From Cryptomeria japonica (taxonomy: Eukaryota > Streptophyta > Pinopsida > Cupressales > Cupressaceae): a DNA stretch of 64,000 bases. This document shows positions 36,203 to 47,501 of this stretch, in pieces (the stretch's first letter is position 1; every line of letters starts with the position of its first letter). The notes under the pieces were generated by a model that did not search any database, had not been told where the DNA came from, and saw nothing but the letters and a program-made list of their open reading frames with translations. The position numbers and the translations under genes are program-made. Location of the stretch: assembly GCF_030272615.1 (NCBI RefSeq), contig NC_081414.1, forward strand, positions 234,718,733 through 234,782,732, read 5' to 3'.

Positions 36203-36541
36203 ACAGTTCGAGCATGGCATTAGACTGACAGGAATTAAACAGAGAAATCTTTTTCCGGCTTTGATGAAGGAGAGCTATTTCTCAGGGGGAGTAGTTGGTT
36301 ATAACAGTTGGTATTTGTAATAAGTTCTATGAACTGATTGTATTTGGTTTTTGTATTGCTTTGGCATTTGATGTCAAAGGGGGAGAGATATCTATGGAAA
36401 AACATATTATCCTTTGGGGAGAGATATTATGTATTTTTATTTCTGGTAATTGATCTCTTTGAGAGAATGTTGGTTTTTGGTTTTTGGCATTTCTGCTTTG
36501 GCACTTAGATGGTGTTTCCATCTTGTGTTGCCATCAATGCC

Positions 36542-36553
36542 AAAGGGGGAGAT
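36542..36553 (+). other. Polypurine tract of the copia element
   Basis: AAAGGGGGAGAT directly before the 3' LTR. Confidence 0.85.
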
Positions 36554-37591
36554 TATTGGTATTATGGATGTGTTGCATTGGTTTTGTCATTGATGTTAAC
36601 ACCTGTCAATACTTGTGAACACTATCAGAACCGAAGATCTTTGGTTATGTTCACCGGCATGTTGAGTGACTTATGCACAGTCACCAGTATCTGGTTCACC
36701 AGAAGGTTATATTGTTCACCGGCATTGAGGATGATCTATTATCATCTGGAGATCACTTGGTTATGTTGAAGATATGGTTTGGACACTTGGTTTTGGTGAT
36801 TTGGTTATTGGTCTAATCGAGTTTGCATATTTGATGTTACCAACAAATAGGTCTAGGTTATGGACCGGAAAACGTTATCTATTCCAGATCAACACGACAC
36901 GTTAGGAAGATGATTTATTGATTGGTTATTATTGTAAATGCATTGAGCCAACATGATGCATCATTTGTAATTGATTTAATTGTAATATTCTTAGTAAGCA
37001 AACCTACACATTTGGTCTTAGGTTTTGGTATATATGTAAGATCTCATTTATGAGATTATGGAGAAGGTGTGGAAAGGGATTATAATAAGGTATATGCAAA
37101 TATAAGTAGAGCTATACATGCAAACATCATTTGAATATTCAAGGAAGGTATGAAGAAGACAATCAGAGCTTAACCGATACTAAATACAACATATGAAGAT
37201 GCTATTTTGTGCAGTACATTATCATTGGATTTAACCATCCAATTGTAGTCAGTGTGACTCTCATTTTGTGATTGAGAAATGAGCTCTAGGCAGTTGGTCT
37301 TTATGCACGTGAAGACCCCATTTGTACACACATACTATCTGCAGTAGTATCATCTGATTGTGGGTAAGGTTTCCCACCGTGGTTTTTCTCCTTACAGGGT
37401 TTCCATGTACAAATATATGGGTTATGTGTTGTGGATGTTATTTGTCTTTCTGTTTCATGCATTAAACTTTATAGGCACTGTTATTAACTGTTAAACTGTC
37501 AACCGACATTAAGTTTGGTTTACCGGTATTATGCATCAAGTTTGATTGAGTTATATTTGGGTTGAAGTTAATAGACAACTGATTCACCCCC
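36554..37591 (+). repeat. 3' LTR of the copia element, 3'-truncated
   Basis: Starts TATTGGTATTATGG (terminal TG changed to TA) and stops at GATTCACCCCC, where the 5' LTR continues for about 36 bases. The following base begins the duplicated LINE segment. Confidence 0.9.
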
Positions 37592-37662
37592 ATAATGGAG
37601 TCCAAAATTTGTCTCCCTAAGACAAAAACATTTTGTTGCGGAGAATTAGAAGGGTTAAAATC
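37592..37662. repeat. Right copy of 72-bp host duplication
   Basis: Partner of 30866-30937; joins the truncated LTR without a gap and continues into LINE ORF2. Confidence 0.85.
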
Positions 37663-39305
37663 CACAGCAGCCTAGAAGTCAGAACTTTGGAGATGATTTT
37701 ATAAAATGAGTTGCACAGGCTAATAGGTCGAAAGGCATCCAAAGAATTAGCACCTTGAATCTTCAAAATAAGGACAATAAAAGTTGCATTAAGTTCCTTA
37801 AGAAAAGATCTAGCTCAAAAAAATTCTTTAACAACATTAGTAACGTCTTTTTCAACAACATTAGTAACGTCTTTTTCAACAACATCCCAAAAGGTCTGAA
37901 AGAAGAACATAGGGAAACCATCTGGGCCAGGAGCCTTGTTACCATCAAAGGAACAAACAACATTCTTAATTTACTCATTAGAAGGGATAGAAGCCAAACT
38001 ATGGTTCTGATCTTTAGACAATAGCTTAGGAATAGACTCAACCAAAATATTTTGGGCCTTCGGATCTAGCATAGGGTTAGCCTTCAGAAGCTCTTCAAAA
38101 AACTCAACACAAGCTTCATAGATTTCCTCTTCCCTCTCAATTTTAGTCCCATTTTTTATGATGTAATCAATTCTATTAGCCGCTCTATGATTGAGAGTGG
38201 TGACATGAAAAAATCTAGTGTTTCTATCTCCATCATTAAGCCATAAAGACCTAGATCTTTGTCTCCAAAAAATCTCCTCCCTAGCAATAATGTTATGATA
38301 TTTAGACAAAATTTCACTCTCCTTAGCAAAATTGTCACCTGCATAACCTTCTCTTTGGATCTTATCCTGAATTATATTCAATTCCGACTAAAGAGCAGCT
38401 TTCAGCAAGAAAATATCATCAAAGGCCTCCTTGTTCCATTTTCTAACCTTATCCTTCACAATCCTAAGTTTTTTAGCAATGCGAAACAGAGCAGTACCAT
38501 CAAATTGAACATTCCACCACTCCGTAACACAGTTAAGAAAACTCAGATGAGACACCCACATCTTTTCAAATCTAAAGGGGAACTTTCTTCTCCTACCACC
38601 TTTGGTTTCAGCCACAAAGCTAATAGGAAAATGGTCAAAACCAACTCTGATCATAACATTTAAAGAACAATAATATAGATGTAACCACTCCATCGAGATA
38701 AGGGCCTGATCCAATATAACTTGTATCAACTCATCCCCAACCCTGCGATTAGTCCAAGTGTAGGAAGCTCCAAAATAGTCTAGATCTATAAGACATTGAT
38801 CATTGATGAAGTCTGCCAGGTCCTGTTTACTGTCCATCTGTATCTGAGACCCTCCAAAATTCTCAACCTCCTGGAGGGGAGTATTAAAATATTCAATAAC
38901 AAGCCAAGGGATGTTAGGATGGTTACTCCGAAAGGAAGAAAGTTTAGCCCAAAATTTCCTTCTAGAGACCTTGTTGTTAGGCGCATAGATATTAGATAAG
39001 ATCCATGAGAAACCATCTCTAGAATGCTTAAACAAAGTAACAACATGGTTTCCATCATGACAAAGAGGCACACCCTGAATAAAATGTGAATTTCATAAAG
39101 TAACAACACCTCCAAAAGCTCCATCAGAACTACTACCTAGGGAGTCACAAAACTTGAAAAACTTAAGTTTCTCAACTCTCTCCTTTGGCATTTTAGTTTC
39201 TTGAATAAGCGGAATATCTGGTTTATGGTCCCTAGCAAAATTATGAACAATATCCTATTTATGACAACTATTAAGACCTCTAATGTTCTAGGATAGTATC
39301 TTCAT
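37592..39305 (-). pseudogene. LINE ORF2, proximal part: endonuclease and RT start
   Basis: Starts at the ATG 39305-39303 (MKILS*NIRGLNS, the tryptophan of the usual WNIRGLN replaced by a stop). Endonuclease signs: LIQETK, NIYAPNN, YTWTNRR, DHFPI. The GDFN motif has become EYFN (about 38895), so an active-site aspartate is lost. Linker and RT start include LWLNDGDRNTRFFH (about 38245) and AFRPISLCNSFYKI (about 37735). A 24-bp in-frame tandem duplication lies near 37835-37885. The ORF1 stop TGA (39304-39302) overlaps this ATG as ATGA. Confidence 0.88.
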
Positions 39306-40966
39306 TTCTTCCCAGGAGAATTAAAAAGACTTTCATGAATCGTCCTATGTGACCCATCCATAATATTTTGCAAGAATTCTTGTTCTCTTTTCCATCTGTT
39401 AGATTTCCTGCTTGCACTCCGAGGAGGCCAACAATATGCTTTTACTCTATTGTGAGTAGAAACACCAGTCCCATACTTTTGTTGCGTTTTCTTCTTCTTC
39501 TCCACTTTGATATATCTCATGTCATCATCAAACTCAATCTCATCCAGGCTTATGTTTTCTTTGTCTTCTCTGCTATTCTCTTTCCTTGGAGATTACAGCG
39601 TATCCAAAATGACGACATTCTGATCCAGATTAGAGAGGATACCATTAGAGTTTTGGGTTGAAGATTCCGCGAGATTGGAATTCTTTAGTAGGCTTGGAAC
39701 CATATCTTCAAAAGAAGAGCCCAACACCGATGAAGATTGATGGTCCTTAAAGGTGCAGATAGGGCTATTTTGTCCTTCCTCAACCTCATACATTATATTA
39801 CTTGGTGAAACACATCTAGATCTGACATTATTCAAAAGCTCACCTTTCTCCAAGTCATCCCCCTTAAACTTCCTCTATTCTCAACCATATTAGTGCTTTG
39901 TTCTCCCAAACTATTTTCTCCTTCCTTCTGCAAAGGGGCATAACCTTGAGTATCAACCTCCTGGCCCTTCTCCTTAGCTTCATCGTTCTACACCTACTGT
40001 AAATTTTCTATATCATCAACTTTGTTCTCCTGGCCTTTCTCCTTAACCTCATCGTTCTACACAAGCCGATGGTTTTCTACCCCATCTTTGTCATTCTCTA
40101 CAATCTCATTAGGTCCTTTAGGAATCTTATTCTCTTCGTGGTTTCCTTGACCCCCATCCACCCTAGGTTTAGGTTCCACATCCTAGGGCCTTTATTTCTC
40201 TCTTCATCTTTCTTAATATTTTGGAGACATTTATTTGCCCAATGTCTCGCCTTCTTGCACAAAAAGAAAACAAAGGTCGGAGATTCATATTCAGTGACTT
40301 GAAAAAGCGAACCCAGCTTTGAAACAAGTTCAACTGAGGAAGGAAGATCCTTAGATCGGCCGACCTCCACACATAATCTATCATAAACCATTATCTTCCT
40401 TGCAGTGGTCATAGGGTCAATCGAGAGAAGCTCACCAAAAACTCTGGCAATACCCTTAAAGATATCCTCATGCCAATACTCCAAAGGAAGCCCTGGGAGT
40501 CTCACCCATATAGGAACCATTTCAAAAAAAGCATTGGATATATCCATATCGGGAACCCATTTTTTAAGGGTAAGTGAAGATCTTCCCACAACCCATGCCC
40601 CCCTGCAAAGAATAGTTGGGACATATTCAACACAAGAGAATGCAAAGGAGAAAAAACCTACTGGAATAGCAGAGACCTCAACCTGTCCTTTCTGCTTCCA
40701 TATTTTACTCACAAAAACCCTAACCAAGTCGATGTTAGGTCTCAGACTAGAAAAACTACCAACAAGGGAAATCTCCATCAAAGCAATTTTGTTGTCTATC
40801 ACCTAGTCCAAGACCGCAAGAGCTATCTTTCTGTTGTCCTTATCAAAGATAACAGAAATAGGGGGAAGGAAGATTTACCAATTGGTTTGACTTCAAATAA
40901 TGAGGCCCACCGATTACTCATGACTCCAGATAGGAAGGTATGATCTGTCACACCCGTGATCTTATG
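39302..40966 (-). pseudogene. LINE ORF1 (DUF4283-like nucleic-acid-binding protein)
   Basis: Main frame 40802-40098 has the DUF4283 pattern of plant L1 ORF1 proteins: VPIWVRLPGLPLEYW at about 40515 and IARVFGELLSIDPMT just after. A degenerate zinc knuckle CKKARHWANKC lies near 40230, its first cysteine apparently lost. The N-terminal part is in another frame (40966-40823; SNRWASLFEVKPIGKSSF). The C-terminal, charged part (39853-39302) is in a third register and ends KK-stop in an ATGA overlap with ORF2. The gypsy-like insertion at 40972 separates the extreme N-terminus (48689-48947). L1 ORF1 proteins coat LINE RNA. Confidence 0.85.
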
Positions 40967-40971
40967 GTTTG

Positions 40972-42160
40972 TGTAGCATCCTAAAATTGCGATACTTGCA
41001 ATTTCGACTGCATTTGGGTCTTCACGATGGCGACGCAACACTGAACCTGAATGGAGACCCCGAAACTTGTTCATGACATCAAAAACTGCATTTTTCAGCA
41101 TCCTGGCCTGATCCTCCTTGCACCCTGCTGTCCCTGGAGGTGGGACCATGGCGCCCAGCGCCCTGGTCCCTGGCCCTATTTTGGGCCTGGTCTCTTATGG
41201 GGCTTCGGGTCTTTAAGTTTGCAAATTGGAAAATAAGGTTGCTATGTCGGCCCAAGGTCGGAAAAATCAGTCTTTCAACCCTAATTGGCAAGTATATAAA
41301 CTACATTTCCTCTCCCATTTTGAGGAGGAAGGACAGATGTGTACAAGACGCGGAAACGATATTCAAACATTCAAGCATTCAAGCATTCAAGCATTCCTTT
41401 AAGCAATTGATCATTCTAAGTCTCCATTCAAGGCTAAGTGTTGCATTCAAGACAAGGATTCAACCATTGAAGAGGAGATCACTTACAACATACAACATAC
41501 AACATACATTACACCTTCGCATGTAAGAATACAAACATTCTTACAACAAGGTATCAGTACTTGTTTACATTACAAACATTTACATTTAAAGCATTCCCAT
41601 TTCTTGGTTAATTCCAAAACTGGGGTTTGACCTAAAGGCAAACCCCTAATCACTAACCCCCCAATCGTCCTCTCTTTTCTGTGTGTAGGTTGCAGGTACG
41701 CGGCTGTAATTGAAGATCTGGAATCCTTGTGCAGAGACGAACAGATCCCCCTTCGTTTCGCGAATTTTTCGGAGGACCGTGTGCACACCGGGCGCCATCG
41801 TCCCGTCAAATTTCACCCGAATTTGCAGAACAGCATCATCTCGACATTTTACTACTAATTCCAGGTCCGCAGCTTCATCCCGTATCCCTATCTCTGTTTA
41901 TAAGCGAATCTTTCTTGCTTCTACATACATTCCTAGTTCAATCTTTCTATCTACAATCTTTACAAAAGAGGGTATCCTTGATGTCTCAACCCTTGAAACT
42001 CATTTAGAATCCAATCCTGCATTGTGTGGGATTGGATCTTGTGGGTTTCAACCCCTCTTTTGAATGTAAAGTCCCTCCTAAGTGAAAACCGTCAATCCTA
42101 GTGACCCCCTTTCTCCTTGGAGTGGGGGAGAACACCTAGGGTTCGATTTTCCACTTTACA
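40972..42160 (+). repeat. 5' LTR of the gag-only element
   Basis: 1189 bp, start TGTAGCATCC, end CCACTTTACA. Contains a relatively GC-rich block (41100-41210), a short CAAGCATT repeat (41366-41395) and the motif GAGGACCGTGTGCAC at 41772. Confidence 0.92.
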
Positions 42161-42163
42161 TTT

Positions 42164-42182
42164 TGGTGAACCTGACGTGAAC
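42164..42182 (+). other. Primer-binding site of the gag-only element
   Basis: TGGTGAACCTGACGTGAAC begins three bases after the LTR. tRNA identity not assigned. Confidence 0.7.
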
Positions 42183-43312
42183 ATCCTAATTCTGATTATT
42201 CATGGTTAGACCTGAAAAATTTGCTTCCTTAGTTACATTTTCATGTTTGATCTTTTGCAAATTTTAGAGGTTAATTGCATAAAAAACCCTAAAATATTCT
42301 TTAGTAATTGAGCTTGTGAAATGTTTAATTATTAATGCTTGCTTCAGATCTACCCTTCTACTGCAAATTGTCAAATCATGTCTGTGCTTTAATTTTGAAA
42401 ATTAAGTGGTTAAGTGTCAAAACCCTAATTTTTAAAACCCTCTTGATTCAGCCTTTGACTGATGATTTCACTAATTAAAACACCTCTAAATCAGCTGTAA
42501 CTTTGGATTCCGCAACAAAATCATAATATCTCTCATCCCTGAAAATTTGGAAAAAAGTTGCGAGGACCGTGTGCACCCCGAGCGCCATCGTCCCCGACAT
42601 TTTTTCTGAAATTTCAGGAGCTAGATCTTACTGTATTTTTCTGCTAAAATCCAAAATTTTGGCTGATTTCATCAATTCTAACATTTTCAAAATTAAAGTC
42701 AAAGTTGGTCTAGTGATTGCTTGGATTGAGGCTTCTAATCATTCAAAAAATTGTTGAAATTAAAATTCATATCAAAATTGTGCTTCTTACTATCCTAAAT
42801 CTGAAAAGTGTGTTGGCATTCATTCGAAATTTCAGTGCTTTATTCAAATTTTTGTAATTTGTGACTTTTGAAATTAAATGTTTAATTGCAACAAACTTGA
42901 TTTCCACTTTCAAAATTGAATTTTGCGTGAAATTGAGTCAATGTTTAAATTTCAAAACCTGTATTGCTTTTAGTATTCCCTCTAAAATCATAAAATTCAA
43001 AATTTTGCATTTTTCAACAATCTTGGTAGGGTTCAATTTTGAGATTGCAACTTTAATTTGGCCTATCTACAGATCGTAAAATCACTCAATTTTTTCAGGT
43101 TAGCTGTAAAATCATCATAACTTTCATCCCTGCAAATTTCGAAAAAAGTTGCGAGGACCGTGTGCACTCCGTTCGCCACGATCCCGGACATTTTTTCCGA
43201 AATTTCGGGAGATTGTCCTGATTGTATTTAATAGCTTAAATCTAGGAGATTGGCTGATTTTATTGAAATTTGCTACCTCTAAAAATCAAAATCTTCTCTC
43301 TCTCCTTAGTGC
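42183..43312 (+). other. Leader with repeated GAGGACCGTGTGCAC motif
   Basis: Untranslated leader. Blocks near 42480-42620 and 43085-43215 are diverged copies about 590 bp apart; each includes AAAAAAGTTGCGAGGACCGT, GTGCAC and a GAAATTTC-GGAG tail. The same GAGGACCGTGTGCAC occurs in each LTR (41772, 48295). No coding frame supported. Confidence 0.75.
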
Positions 43313-46300
43313 ATGAGTTTTACAACAATAAGCCCTACTTACACTGTTCCCATTAGACGAAGCCTTAGAATTAAGTCTTTCCAAGGTTTAATTACTAAGG
43401 AGATGGAACCTAATTTGAATGGCCTTTTTAACGAGGACACGGGTAATTCCTCTAATCCTCCTAATGATGAAGAAGCTCTCCATGAGGTTTTTTAAGAACA
43501 ACTTTCGAAATTGGATAACCAATTTGATGATTTTCGACAATGGATGTCTCAAGAATACCCCGATAGTCAAGCTCTTCCCTTAATTGAGGGTCTAAAACGT
43601 ATGGTTCAAAGTGATAAGAATGGAATTGATATTTTGCGTGGTATTGCACACATTGTGGATTCAAATGTGATGCCTATGAAGAGTTGTGCCGAAACTTTGG
43701 GTTATACACAACCTCCTACTCAAGTTAATCATTCTATTCCTTTAACAACTTCTATTGCTAGTATACCTACTTTCACATCTAACATAATGACTACTTCAAT
43801 ACAAGACATTCCACCTATGATCACCAGTCATGGGGGCAATCCTTCTTCTTCAATTAACCCTCTTCCTTCATTCAATCCGACTTCTTCATTCATTCCTTCA
43901 ATGAGTGTTCCTATTATATCTCCACAAATGAACCTGGCGCAAGGGGGCAATTCATTTAATCATTCCATTCCTCCTTGTAGTGTTCCTCCTTTTCAATCAT
44001 CTCCTATGACTAACTATCATAGTGTCCCACCACCTTACTCTCTACCTTCTTTCAATAACATAACACCTCCATCTCAATCTAACACGTCTAATATGAATTC
44101 TTCGACTGAAGCAACCATTAACAATCTTGCACAAATTGTCTCTTCTTTACAGCAACAAATTGCCTCTATGAATCAATCTAAGTTTAGTGTGCCCACATTT
44201 GATGTTGCGAACCCACTTTCTCTTGACATTGTTCGAGCTATCCCCCCTAAACATGTTGAAATTCCGCATTTGGAGCTTTATAATGGTAAGGGTGATCCTC
44301 TAACACATGTTAAGACCTTTCAAACAATATGTACCGATTTTGCTTATGACCAAAGGTTGCTTGCAAAACTGTTTACTAGAACATTAAGAGACAAGGCCCT
44401 ACAATGGTATTGCTCGTTGCCTTCCTATTCTATTACTTCTTTCCAACAACTTGCAAATGCTTTTATTCAACAATTTCAAAACAATATAAGTCCTAAAGTT
44501 ACTTTGATTGATTTAATGCATTGTAAACAAGGTGTTAAAGAAAAAGTGACTGATTTCATTGGTAGATATAAGCATTTGTATGCTCAAATTTCTTTTCCAG
44601 TGCCTGACAATGATATTCAAAGAATCTTTATTTCTAATTTACAAAAAGATATTAGAGAAAAACTTCTATTTTCTGAGTTTACTTCTTTCCAACAGTTGTG
44701 TGCAACTCTTCACAATTATCAACTGACTGTGAGTCAAATGGAACAAGCAAATCCTATGGCTCCGAGTGATAAGGGTGATAGTAGTCAACAACCATTTGGG
44801 AAGTTTAAACCGAATAGAGAGTCCATTAAATTCAATGAAAACATGATCAACAATAATGTGAATGCAGCATCAAGTGTGCCTCCTATTTCTAAGTTTTTCA
44901 AGAAAGAAAGAAAGTTTACTTCTTTGAATGAATCATTGCATAGTATTATGAATAAGTTATTGGAACAAAATGTGCTTACTCTTCCTCCTATAAGGCAAAT
45001 AGATCCTACAAAGATTAATTCACCCTATTTTGATAACAAATCTTTTTGTCAATTTCATCGTCAACCTGGGCATGATACTGAAAAATGTTTTGCTTTAAAG
45101 GGTAAAATTCAAGATTTGATTGATAATAATACTATCTCTGTTTCTGGTGTGAATGATAAAGGCAATACATCTGTAGCTCCTCCTAACCAAAATCTTAAGA
45201 TTTTTACTGATCCGTTACCTTCTCATACCTCTAATGCGATCGATACTAATGATTCCTCTGTCTCGCCTGATGATCTTGTGTCTATGACTCCAAATGTGAT
45301 TAAATTTGTAGAGCAGCAGAAAATCCCTAAAGAACCTTCCATCACCTTTGATTCCAGTGAAACCATCAGGGCACCTGATGGTCCTTTATATATAGTTGCA
45401 AAAGTCAAGAATACACCTTGTCATGGAGTGCTAATTGATCCTTCTTGCATGGTTAATATCATTACTGAAGAATTTCTTTTTACTTTGCAATTGAATCAAG
45501 TGATCTATGACGAAACAAATGTGGTTGTGAAATTATTTGATGCATTTTCTTCTCCTGCAATTGGTTATATTACATTACCTATTGAGGTCCATAACAAATC
45601 CCTTGATGTGAGCTTTGTTATTATTCCATCATCCGAACAATTTCGTGTGAAGATAGGCTATCCTTGGCTATCTTCCATGAAAGCTATTGCTTCTCCTATT
45701 CACAAGTGTTTGAAATTTCCCCATAATGGTGAAGTTCTTACTGTCAATCATAGTCTCTTTAAACCAGCTGAAAGAACTTCTAGCGTTCCTATTGATTATT
45801 TCTGGCCTAAACAATTCCAATCTCTTCCACCGTGAAGTGATCATCTTTTCAAATCTTATCAAAAGTGGAAAAAAGATATGATCATATCTCTAAGTGAACC
45901 AAGAACACCCAAACTTGATATTCCTATCGTTCTTGAGAAGGAAGTTCTTCCTTTGAAAGATAAAACTAATGTCTTTCCTCAAGAAGATTCCCAACCCATC
46001 CCTATGGATGTGACTATGTCTATGCCTAATAAACTTTCTAAAGGTGGACCTATACCTCCTTGTCGTGATGGACTTGGTCTCCTTCCTAAACCAAATATTC
46101 TTCCTTTATATGGAGCAGTTCCTCCTCCTTCTTCTTATAGAGAGAAGAGGCCTTCTCCTTCTCCTATTATCCAACCTAAGAGACCACAACCTAAACACCC
46201 AAGTGATAAGGATGAGAACATTCCTCCTCCTCAATCTTCTCAACTTCCTACTAAGACTAGACGAAATCGTTCTGCACTTGAACGCCGATGAAAGCGTCAT

Positions 46301-46756
46301 CTTAGAGCTCAGGCAGCTGCTTCTCAAACTTTGCAATCCCCAAAAACACCTTCAGCTAGCATTATTCCATTTTCTCCTCAGCCGAAAATTGAGCCAAAAT
46401 CTCCTAAACATAAGATGCATGATGGTCTTGATCCTGTGCGAGTTAAAGATCCTATTTTTATAAATCTTGATGATGATATAGATGAAAATGTTATTCATGA
46501 TGAAAATGTTACTTCTCTTCATTCTGATAGTGAATATGAATATGTTGATGTTGATAACCATTTATCTAATGAATTTTCTAAAGCACTTATCCTAGCTCCT
46601 AGACAAGAACAACGTGGCTTGGAACATGAACATAGCCCTTGTTTGGATCTTGTGATAGCTCCATCTGCTGTGTTGGATGTTCCTCCTCTAGCGTGTTCCC
46701 TACCTTCCCGAAACATTGATCAGCAAGATCGGGGGGTAGATGACGTGCTAGACTAG
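43313..46756 (+). pseudogene. Gag-protease-like polyprotein with long proline-rich/acidic C-terminal extension
   Basis: A single frame of 1148 codons with three stops (43493, 45833, 46289) and no frameshift; the two TGAs fit CGA decay. The N-terminal 300 residues are Ser/Pro/Asn-rich. The gag core lies at about 44250-44740 (ELYNGKGDPLTHVKTF, KALQWYCSLPSYSITSF), with zinc-knuckle-like CQFHRQPGHDTEKC at about 45050. The protease-like domain has GVLIDPSCMVNIITEEF (about 45428): the aspartate is present but followed by P-S instead of S/T-G, so activity is doubtful. GYPWLSSMKAI and KFPHNGE follow as in Tat protease regions. The last ~300 residues (45836-46756) are Pro-rich and basic, then strongly acidic (INLDDDIDENVIHDEN), in the place where RT would start. 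No RT motif is present. Confidence 0.88.
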
Positions 46757-47501
46757 TTTCATTAGCATAGAAGACTCTTTTCTCCTCCCTATTGTTACTT
46801 CTTCTATTTGTTATTCTCATTCTTCTATTTGTTGTCCTTAGTGTTGTCTACTTGAGGACGATGCAAAGCATTGAGATCTCTTTTGGTCTCTCTCATGTTG
46901 ACTCAAAAGACACATGTGTTCCCTTCTTCTAGGTGACCTTCCTTGATTGGGGAATGAAGAACAATTATGCATACATACATATGATATACACGAATTATCA
47001 TACAGAATACTGACCCCGAGGAAAGCGAAGTCACCTCGTGCTTTGTGTTTTGTGTCTATTATCCTTGGGTTTATCTCACACTTGGGGGCTAAATCCTTGT
47101 GATAATGTGCTCCTTTCCTTCTCATTTCCTATATGTATCACTACCTTAAAGCAATCACCCCCGATGAGGCGTGTGCGATCGCTTTAACGTAGGGGGGCAT
47201 ACACCCCGTTAATATCTCTTCAAGATACTTGAAATTTTCTTGACAAATTTAGCTTTGCCTTGAAAATTTTTGATATCTTTCTGGCATGACTCATAGTGAG
47301 GGAACCTTACTACTGACAGTCATGGTTCTCCCTCGTGATCTTCCCTTTTACTTTGTCAATCGAAGTTGTAAGATCCTTAGTCCACTGGGGGCTTGGTATA
47401 TCTTGCCTTCTTGACGTGGTGAAAGTTTTTCAATGTTGTTTCCTTGTACTTTACCAGAAGTATGGGCGTACGCTTATACTCCCGCTAAAGTGGGGGCTAA
47501 A
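46757..47501 (+). other. 3' UTR and polypurine tract of the gag-only element
   Basis: No coding frame. Ends AAAGTGGGGGCTAAA (47487-47501), a polypurine tract directly before the 3' LTR. A similar GGGGGCTAAAT occurs at about 47084-47094. Confidence 0.75.

Larger units (their letters stand above)
30938..37591 (+). mobile_element. Ty1/copia element, nearly complete, 3' LTR truncated
   Basis: 5' LTR 30938-32008, primer site, one polyprotein frame 32066-36202, polypurine tract, 3' LTR 36554-37591. Domain order gag-protease-integrase-RT-RNase H is copia. LTRs are about 93 % identical over the first 370 bases compared by eye. The last ~36 bases of the 3' LTR are missing and the LINE sequence that follows repeats that on the left. 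It sits in the LINE RT region in the opposite orientation. Confidence 0.92.

Noticed and set aside
30938-37591. Copia insertion as the cause of all LINE damage
   Set aside because: The endonuclease and RNase H regions far from the insertion carry their own stops and frameshifts.
41051-41526. Several ORFs in the 5' LTR of the gag-only element (and their twins at 47581-48080)
   Set aside because: Identical ORFs occur in both LTRs because the LTRs are duplicates; no domain and no selection evidence.
43388-43664. Minus-strand ORFs opposite the gag frame
   Set aside because: Shadows of the long plus-strand gag-protease frame.
46044-46463. Alternative-frame Leu-rich ORF overlapping the gag C-terminal extension
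   Set aside because: Low-complexity CTT/CTC codons read out of frame; the other frame is continuous with gag.
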